The position numbers were made by a program, and so were the translations under genes. From the NCBI GenBank assembly GCA_030646715.1, contig JAUSLJ010000004.1:1-44830 (forward strand): a stretch of DNA of 44,830 nucleotides, in the 5' to 3' direction. Below, one piece after another: positions 39,830 to 44,830 of this stretch. The notes below the pieces were generated by a model that saw only the letters and a program-made list of their open reading frames with translations, searched no databases and had not been told where the DNA came from. This DNA is from Agitococcus sp. (GTDB taxonomy: Bacteria; Pseudomonadota; Gammaproteobacteria; Pseudomonadales; Moraxellaceae). The first letter of the stretch is position 1. Each line of letters begins with the position of its first letter.

Positions 39830-40339
39830 TCAGTCGAAGTCAGAAGCGGCAAGTAAAGCATCGGGCAGGAAGAGAAACAGCGTTTCACCTTCTTTGCCAA
39901 CATTTTCCCAACGCATTGATTCACGACCGACATACCCACCGAGGTCAATATCAAAGTTACGAGCTAGACCTGCGTAAAATACGCCTGCACCTTGTTGGAG
40001 TGCGTGCTCTAACGTGTCGTACGCCCACCCACTATGGTCAGGTCGACAAAGTAACAACCACATGTTGGCGTCGTATGGCATGCTCTCGGCTTCCATAATG
40101 AGCACTCGCTCCCATTGCCCTTCACGCGGCATGATATCCACCGCCACCATATCAAAGCCTCGAGCAGCCGCCTCTATAGAAACTAAGCCCATGCCGGCAC
40201 CCGCATCTACGATTCGTTTGTCTTTATACTCGGCTAGTGCTTGAAAAAAGGACTCGGTGGGAGTAAAGAATTGCAGTGCCGAACCCATGAAGCCGCCCAA
40301 GGACGCATTTCGCCTAGTACGAAGAGCTGTGCTTAGCAT
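39830..40339 (-). CDS. SAM-dependent methyltransferase-like protein, 169 residues
   Basis: ATG with GGAGAG, start overlapping the stop of the upstream gene. Rossmann motif I is clear: RIVDAGAGMGLVSIEAAARG (about 42-61), followed by MVAVDI with the acidic residue that binds the SAM ribose. Catalytic motifs such as NPPY or DPPF are not visible, and the protein is short, so the target (DNA, RNA or protein) is unknown and it might be a degenerate family member. Preceded by FTPTESFFQAL, a typical N-terminal helix. Near cas1, but not a known cas gene. Confidence 0.65.
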   Translation of the reverse strand: MLSTALRTRRNASLGGFMGSALQFFTPTESFFQALAEYKDKRIVDAGAGMGLVSIEAAARGFDMVAVDIMPREGQWERVLIMEAESMPYDANMWLLLCRPDHSGWAYDTLEHALQQGAGVFYAGLARNFDIDLGGYVGRESMRWENVGKEGETLFLFLPDALLAASDFD

Positions 40340-40863
40340 GGGTTGCTCTCCGATTCGTCAGGCTCAACTAAAGTGTAGTTTTCTTCCGACTCAGGAGACT
40401 CCTTGCGAAGCTGGCGCAGACTTTCAACAAACTGAGTAACAGTAATGTCGGTGTCTTCGCCAGTCAACGTGTCATTTGCTCGCAGGCCCATCACCTTAAA
40501 GACTGCCGCTAACGCTTCTAATTGTGCATCAGACGGGGCATGTCCGCCGGCGCTCACCATCGTTGCGCCAGTGAGCTGGCTCGAGGAAATACGTAGCACA
40601 GGCAACTCGTAAGATACCGCGTGCTCGAATTCCTGATACTTGAAAACGTCTACTTCACCATCTTCCATAGTCGGTGGGCTATACCCTGCTTTTTGAGCTA
40701 TGTCCGGGTACAGCACGGCCAGGCAAACGCCATGGAACCAGCGTTCTGTGAGTGCGTGTACGCGCGCTTCACCGTCAATAATGTAGCCATTATGTGAATA
40801 AAACACATGTTTTGCGTCACTAGACAACGCAACGTCCTTTAATTCTAGAACTCGTTCAGTCAT
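40333..40863 (-). CDS. Hypothetical protein, 176 residues, coupled to the methyltransferase
   Basis: ATG with AGAGGA. An acidic protein: early strands (KHVFYSHNGYIIDGEARVHA), a central segment (MEDGEVDVFKYQEFEHAVSY) and a charged C-terminus rich in Glu. Its last codons overlap the start of the methyltransferase gene, so the two proteins probably act together. No family recognised. Confidence 0.6.
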   Translation of the reverse strand: MTERVLELKDVALSSDAKHVFYSHNGYIIDGEARVHALTERWFHGVCLAVLYPDIAQKAGYSPPTMEDGEVDVFKYQEFEHAVSYELPVLRISSSQLTGATMVSAGGHAPSDAQLEALAAVFKVMGLRANDTLTGEDTDITVTQFVESLRQLRKESPESEENYTLVEPDESESNPC

Positions 40864-41105
40864 CGTTATCCTCTTTTAAGAAATGGTTCTACTTTCGTAT
40901 AGCCACCGGTCCCAAGCAGAGGTGTCAAGATTCATGCCGTTTTAGAAAACCGCAGGAAAAAGTCCGACGGATACCAGGCTACGCATAGCGACGCATTGTT
41001 CTCAGATTCGAAGCATGTAACGCTGATTGATGCGCGGTGCCATGGACGTTAGCTACACCTCTTAGGACACTTACTTAATGACTTACTCTTACTGAGAGCA
41101 TCACT

Positions 41106-41882
41106 ATGACCACACGCCACACACATTACATTCAACTGCCTAATTTAGGCTTAGCAGGACTAGAGGCTGACAACAAGGTTACGAAACGATGCCTCGTGGA
41201 ACTTGCCGCAATAGTGGGCACCCCCGCAGACGCCTTAGCCAAATTGTTCAGTTTTCAAGCATTCGGCGCGGACGATTTTGAGAACATCACATACCAACTT
41301 AAAGGGCACCACAACGCCACAACGCTTAACATCGACGTTACTGGAACCGTTGACTTGTCGAAGGTAAAGATGTTGCCGGCGGAAGAAGTCCAAGAAGAGT
41401 TTTTCTCTGTCGAACTTGGCAACGTGGGGAACAACGCAAGCATGTACGATATGATGGCAAAGACGGCGGAGGAAGCACAAGCTCTTGTGGAAAAAATAAT
41501 TCGACGCACTGAGCACCATCAACTCACTCTGAACATCCCTGATGTGAAGGAAATCCTCAGTTCACTTGAATGCAGGGGGCACTGGTATAACCCCTGCTTC
41601 GCTTACGATTGTAGCGAGGAGGAATTGTTTTCGAGCATAGACAGCCATCTGGAGTATTTTGGTAACATCGAAGGAACTTTTCTCGAAGAGTGCCCCATCT
41701 GCAACAAATCGGGTTCGATATCTACATCAAAGCACCACTCGTGCTTTGTGAAGATTTTGACAAGTAACAAGGGGACGTGCTCGAATTGCGACAAGCAGGC
41801 GGAAACCGTGAGTGAATGGAAACCGATGTGTAACTGTTGTGCGGAGCGGAGTGCCGCTTGGAATGCCGCACTAGACGATTAA
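41106..41882 (+). CDS. Hypothetical protein with C-terminal Cys-rich (zinc) region, 258 residues
   Basis: ATG with GAGAG upstream. N-terminal ~150 residues are alpha/beta with no recognised family. The C-terminal third carries many Cys: ECPICNKSG, then SNCDK and CNCCAER, consistent with two zinc ribbons. Single gene on the plus strand, followed by a strong terminator. Confidence 0.6.
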   Translation: MTTRHTHYIQLPNLGLAGLEADNKVTKRCLVELAAIVGTPADALAKLFSFQAFGADDFENITYQLKGHHNATTLNIDVTGTVDLSKVKMLPAEEVQEEFFSVELGNVGNNASMYDMMAKTAEEAQALVEKIIRRTEHHQLTLNIPDVKEILSSLECRGHWYNPCFAYDCSEEELFSSIDSHLEYFGNIEGTFLEECPICNKSGSISTSKHHSCFVKILTSNKGTCSNCDKQAETVSEWKPMCNCCAERSAAWNAALDD

Positions 41883-41892
41883 CTTATTTACT

Positions 41893-41922
41893 GCCCCTGC
41901 GTTTTTTGCGGGGGCCTTTTTT
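41893..41922 (+). terminator. Rho-independent terminator
   Basis: GCCCCTGC / GCGGGGGC (8 pairs, one G-U) followed by CTTTTTT. Confidence 0.9.
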
Positions 41923-41976
41923 GTCTGAAAAACACGCTATAAAGCAAAGGCAGAGTAGCGGCAACATGGTCGAAGG

Positions 41977-42675
41977 CTAATATCTGTCGTATTCCAAGTA
42001 GGTAGCCAGCGCCGTTCTATCTTTCTCGGACTCAAATGGACGCGTCAATATGCTATTGAGTGTGCTACTCGCGCGCCGCTCAAAAATCTCATAGTGCTGG
42101 CCACAACCGTGATTGGCTTCGACGAGAACTTCAGATACCAGGGCGGTTACACTCAAGGAGCGCCCTTCAAATTGAATGACCAATTCTCCCGCGGCATCGC
42201 TACTTTCTTTGTCTACGGCAGGAGCAGGGCGGTCGGGTGCATCCATGCCCATTAGTCTATTTGCGCAGGCAAGAACCTCTTCTTTTGTTGCAAAAGTCCC
42301 GAAGTAACGGCCGTCCCCTTCATCATGGCGTTCCAGTGTATAACAAAAGTGACGAGGGGAGTAGCGGATGCTAAAGTCAAATTCGTTACCTCTGTCATCA
42401 TATTGCGTGCCGGAGTTCCAAACTTCGAACTCGTTAATAGGCTGCTGCAACCAATGTTCTGCGTTAGCCACATCCTCTTCAAGCAATTCGGCCCGAAGCT
42501 CAAGTAACAGGATAATTCGCGAGGGTCTACCTATGGCTTGTGCGTAATTCACACACTCTTGGCATAACGCGAGATGTGCTTTTTTTGCGGACAAGCTGAT
42601 GCTTCGGTTGACGTACTCGAGTGAGGCCGTGCAAGCCATTTCGAGGGCTTGTTCAAAGGTGGAAGGTGCGTTCAT
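41977..42675 (-). CDS. Hypothetical protein, 232 residues
   Basis: Helical N-terminal half (YVNRSISLSAKKAHLALCQE, LLLELRAELLEEDVANAEHW), a beta-rich middle around FDFSIRYSPRHFCYTLERHD, and an Ala/Glu-rich C-terminus. Start ATG 42675 has only a weak AAGAA site. No family recognised. Confidence 0.55.
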   Translation of the reverse strand: MNAPSTFEQALEMACTASLEYVNRSISLSAKKAHLALCQECVNYAQAIGRPSRIILLLELRAELLEEDVANAEHWLQQPINEFEVWNSGTQYDDRGNEFDFSIRYSPRHFCYTLERHDEGDGRYFGTFATKEEVLACANRLMGMDAPDRPAPAVDKESSDAAGELVIQFEGRSLSVTALVSEVLVEANHGCGQHYEIFERRASSTLNSILTRPFESEKDRTALATYLEYDRY

Positions 42676-42765
42676 GGCCAGTTCTTAAATAACGGGTTGG
42701 AGTACGGTATAGCACTGCGTCGCACCGCTAGAAAACGCGAAGGCATCTTCGCACTCACCCTAAAG

Positions 42766-42942
42766 TCATTCCGTTCTAAAATCGCAGTTGTGGCATTTGA
42801 GGCAAGCGATAAGTTTTTTCTTGGGTTGCCCGGAAGGCAGGAGGACGGGAGCCATCACGGGGTTTGTGGGTTGGCGCGGGATAACGATGCCACGAATCAA
42901 ATCGATTTGGCAATGAGGGCACTGAGCAGGTATTGTGGGCAT
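42766..42942 (-). CDS. Small zinc-ribbon protein, 58 residues
   Basis: CPHCQIDLIRGIVIP near the start and ACLKCHNCDFRTE at the end give two CxxC pairs, a zinc ribbon. ATG 42942 is assumed; a GTG at 42975 would add 11 residues. Neither has a good ribosome binding site, so this is tentative. Confidence 0.4.
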   Translation of the reverse strand: MPTIPAQCPHCQIDLIRGIVIPRQPTNPVMAPVLLPSGQPKKKLIACLKCHNCDFRTE

Positions 42943-43063
42943 GGCGGAAAAGTGAGAGTCTAGGGGAGGCACCAAAGTAACGGTGCAACACGTATAGGCA
43001 CTACAAGTTTATTTTCGGGTTAGACCGAGGAACTTGGAAGCCTTTACCGTGCGAGGAAGAACG

Positions 43064-43534
43064 CTAAAATTGCAAGTAGCTGTACACACAACCACCAATT
43101 AGTATCAGGCCCAAGGGATGTAATAGTGCCAGGACCCAATCTTGTCGAGAAGGAAGCGCCCCTTGTAAGCATAATGCGCCAACGTACCCGCATACGGCGG
43201 CAATCGAGGGGGAACTGTGCTGGCTGTAGCCATACAGCCCCCAGGTGCAACAAGGAAGAAGGTACAAAGGAGCTAGCGCCACGACCCCGCCTGAGAACCA
43301 ACCAGCTTTAAATGATACCGAGCCCAAAATCCAGCCTGTGGGTACTCGCCGGGGAAACAAAGAAATAGGAGAGGGGCTCGATAAGGTAAGGAGTGCCATC
43401 ACATAATGGGAGAGTTCATGCGCGATGGTGCCCGGTAGCACAAACACAAATAATGTCCAACTGACGCGTATGCTTCTGGCAATCAAAAAAGTTAAGCCGG
43501 CAGTGCCAAAAAATAAGATTGCATTTGGAAGCAT
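43064..43534 (-). CDS. Membrane metalloprotease-like protein with HExxH motif
   Basis: 156 residues with about five hydrophobic segments (ILFFGTAGLTFLIARSI, WTLFVFVLPGTIAHEL, VALAPLYLLPCCTWGLYG and others). HELSH at 39-43 lies in the second segment, as in membrane-embedded M50-type peptidases; the second metal-ligand motif (NPDG or LDG type) is not visible. It may be a small divergent protease or a non-catalytic relative. Start has GGA upstream. Confidence 0.6.
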   Translation of the reverse strand: MLPNAILFFGTAGLTFLIARSIRVSWTLFVFVLPGTIAHELSHYVMALLTLSSPSPISLFPRRVPTGWILGSVSFKAGWFSGGVVALAPLYLLPCCTWGLYGYSQHSSPSIAAVCGYVGALCLQGALPSRQDWVLALLHPLGLILIGGCVYSYLQF

Positions 43535-43551
43535 ATATCCAATATGAGGGA

Positions 43552-43971
43552 TTAGTTACCACTTTCCGACGAAAGGTCGCGTGCCCGGCGTTGCGCGTTT
43601 TGCACAAGCCAGTGCTGCCAAACGCTGAGCGTGGGGCCTTCGTGTATAGTGGCAGAAGCGCCTCGGTCCTCTTCGTGGCTCCGTATCAGCCGGTTAGCAG
43701 TTTCTCTACTTCTAGTGACCCGTTCGCTGTGTTCTTGGTCCGTTTCAGGTTCCTCCATTGGCGGGCTGATTGCACCAAGGGAAACCGCAAGGGCCTGCTC
43801 CAACTCAGTAACACGTAAGGCTAGCCATGTGATGCGCGCCTTTGCCAATGCACAAGTCTCAGCATGTAAAGGAGATGACGCCTGTAACATTCCAATTCTG
43901 TGTGCTAACTCGTCATGGCTGAGTGTTTCGCCATCAAGGTCACTAGGGGAATAATTCGATAATGACGACAT
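43552..43971 (-). CDS. Hypothetical protein, 139 residues
   Basis: Helical protein with SHDELAHRIGMLQASSPLHA, then ARITWLALRVTELEQALAVS, a coiled-coil-like stretch, and a charged C-terminal part. Ribosome binding site is weak. No family recognised; the coding frame is supported by composition only. Confidence 0.45.
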   Translation of the reverse strand: MSSLSNYSPSDLDGETLSHDELAHRIGMLQASSPLHAETCALAKARITWLALRVTELEQALAVSLGAISPPMEEPETDQEHSERVTRSRETANRLIRSHEEDRGASATIHEGPTLSVWQHWLVQNAQRRARDLSSESGN

Positions 43972-44086
43972 TGCGCGGCTTTCTGCTCACAAGAAATGCT
44001 AACTTAATATCACCGTATAGCGTGCTCGTCAACAGCTCACCACTAAACTCGATGGTGTTCCTATCGAAGCTTGATAATTTTAGGCG

Positions 44087-44644
44087 TTACGGAGAAATGG
44101 AGCCTTCAACGTAAATTACAATGTTGTCTTTAACTTTGTAGCTTACGACAGCGATTGACAGAGGGTCATCCTCGCCGTATTCGTAGTAGTATTCCTCCGT
44201 ATTATTAAAATGAATAATCTTAGTAGGAGGACCTATTTTTTGTGTAACGGTGGCAAGCGACGAGCCGAGCTGAATTGGCCTTACGTAAACATTTTTATCT
44301 GCGATAAAAAAATCAGTGCAGGTTTTAGGGGGCGCGAGTTGAGCCTCAATTAATGTGGGACTCCATCTATCCCGGCTTTGGTTACTGAACTTAATCGTCA
44401 CGTACGCATTTGAAAATTTAAAGCAAAAATCGAAATAGGGGTCTTGTATGGCTGAGCGCTTTCTGGCTAAGGTTGTCGCAGATGTTTTTGTAAGGCGAGC
44501 CAAGGCTCGCAACGTACGGGTAGTATCCACGCAATAGCTCTCATTTAAACAGACCATGGATGGCAACATCGGTTGGAACACCGAGTCGCGCGCAGAGGCT
44601 AAGTTGCTGACCAACAATAGGATAATAGCCAATAGTTTTTTCAT
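44087..44644 (-). CDS. Secreted or periplasmic hypothetical protein, 185 residues
   Basis: ATG 44644 with GGAGAAG upstream. A signal peptide MKKLLAIILLLVSNLASA is followed by a mature protein of about 167 residues with three Cys (CLNESYC, DFCFK), then a beta-rich C-terminal part with LGSSLATVTQKIGPPTKIIH and NTEEYYYEYG. The last part resembles SmpA/OmlA-type outer-membrane-assembly folds (xGxxxxxVxxxxGxP) in spacing. The name is not assigned. Confidence 0.65.
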   Translation of the reverse strand: MKKLLAIILLLVSNLASARDSVFQPMLPSMVCLNESYCVDTTRTLRALARLTKTSATTLARKRSAIQDPYFDFCFKFSNAYVTIKFSNQSRDRWSPTLIEAQLAPPKTCTDFFIADKNVYVRPIQLGSSLATVTQKIGPPTKIIHFNNTEEYYYEYGEDDPLSIAVVSYKVKDNIVIYVEGSISP

Positions 44645-44691
44645 TTGCTTCTCCAATATAAAACAGTGGCGGTTCTACCTTGCTTACGGAA

Positions 44692-44830
44692 GGCTCTGTT
44701 AGCGTTACGTATTGATTTGAGCTAAACTGCAATCTCCTACATAGGGAGACGCTCATGCGGATAGCTGAATTTAATCAGATGCTTAAAGATGTATCGATTT
44801 TAAGCACCAAGCAATTTGAATTATTGTTGC
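44692..44830 (+). mobile_element. Probable IS1595-family element, left end, running off the window
   Basis: The sequence beginning GGCTCTGTTAGCGTTACGTA is of the kind seen at the ends of IS1595-family elements (ISSod11 type, from memory). 63 bases later a reading frame begins that resembles the N-terminus of that family's transposase. The right end is outside the window, so this cannot be confirmed. Confidence 0.45.
44755..44830 (+). CDS. N-terminal part of a probable IS1595-family transposase
   Basis: ATG with GGGAG at 7 bases. The 25 visible residues (MRIAEFNQMLKDVSILSTKQ and on) match the helical start of IS1595/ISXO2 transposases (xxEFxxLLxxLxxLxxxQ). Cut by the window edge. Confidence 0.45.
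   Translation, partial: MRIAEFNQMLKDVSILSTKQFELLL

Noticed and set aside
1-44830. tRNA, rRNA or known riboswitch
   Set aside because: I read both strands for cloverleaf arms, CCA ends and conserved riboswitch cores and saw none that could be supported by eye.

Overview
The window looks like accessory DNA from a proteobacterium, probably a large plasmid, an integrated element or a phage-rich genomic island. The type I-F CRISPR-Cas machinery, AAGGA-type ribosome binding sites, hipBA, and IS5- and IS1595-like elements all fit Gammaproteobacteria or Betaproteobacteria. I see no rRNA, tRNA, core housekeeping gene, replication gene or conjugation gene, so species and replicon type cannot be fixed.

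Layout. 1-1303: 3' part of a secreted RCC1-repeat protein. 1615-4574: a nucleotidyltransferase-like protein and a hipB-hipA toxin-antitoxin pair with a probably leaderless hipB. 4585-5925: a small basic protein, a calcineurin-like phosphoesterase and a small ORF. 6016-13711: mostly minus-strand genes for small proteins of unknown function (several Cys-rich), many with AAGGAAA-like ribosome binding sites and strong terminators; this style is typical of large phages and megaplasmids. 13792-16236: a two-gene minus-strand operon for a radical SAM enzyme and a PLP-dependent fold-type I enzyme. 16302-16677: a decayed RHS fragment. 16765-17799: an AI-2E/PerM-family membrane protein. 18113-18871: an IS5-family element with an internally shortened transposase. 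18915-21416: a complete secreted protein with Ig-like (choice-of-anchor D) and seven RCC1 repeats, related to the gene at the left edge. 21782-28209: another run of small genes, mostly plus-strand, including a duplicated MazG-like protein, a CAP-domain lipoprotein and two tandem paralogues.

28283-39672 is the main feature, a type I-F CRISPR-Cas locus with an unusual order. The interference genes cas8f-cas5f-cas7f-cas6f run leftwards. cas2-3 (one fused protein) runs rightwards from a shared intergenic region. A 33-repeat array follows, read leftwards. cas1 stands alone beyond the array, diverging from its leader. A small decayed array lies beyond cas6f. The repeat has the I-F stem (CGACC/GGTCG) and a five-base loop GCATA. 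All the proteins of a I-F system are present; Cas8f is much longer than usual. In function, cas1 and cas2-3 would add spacers at the leader end near cas1, Cas6f would cut the array transcript, Cas5f-6f-7f-8f would carry the crRNA, and Cas2-3 would degrade the target.

39830-44644 is mostly minus-strand: a methyltransferase-like protein with a coupled partner, a Cys-rich protein (plus strand), a membrane HExxH protease and several unknowns. The window ends inside a probable IS1595-family element (44692 onwards).
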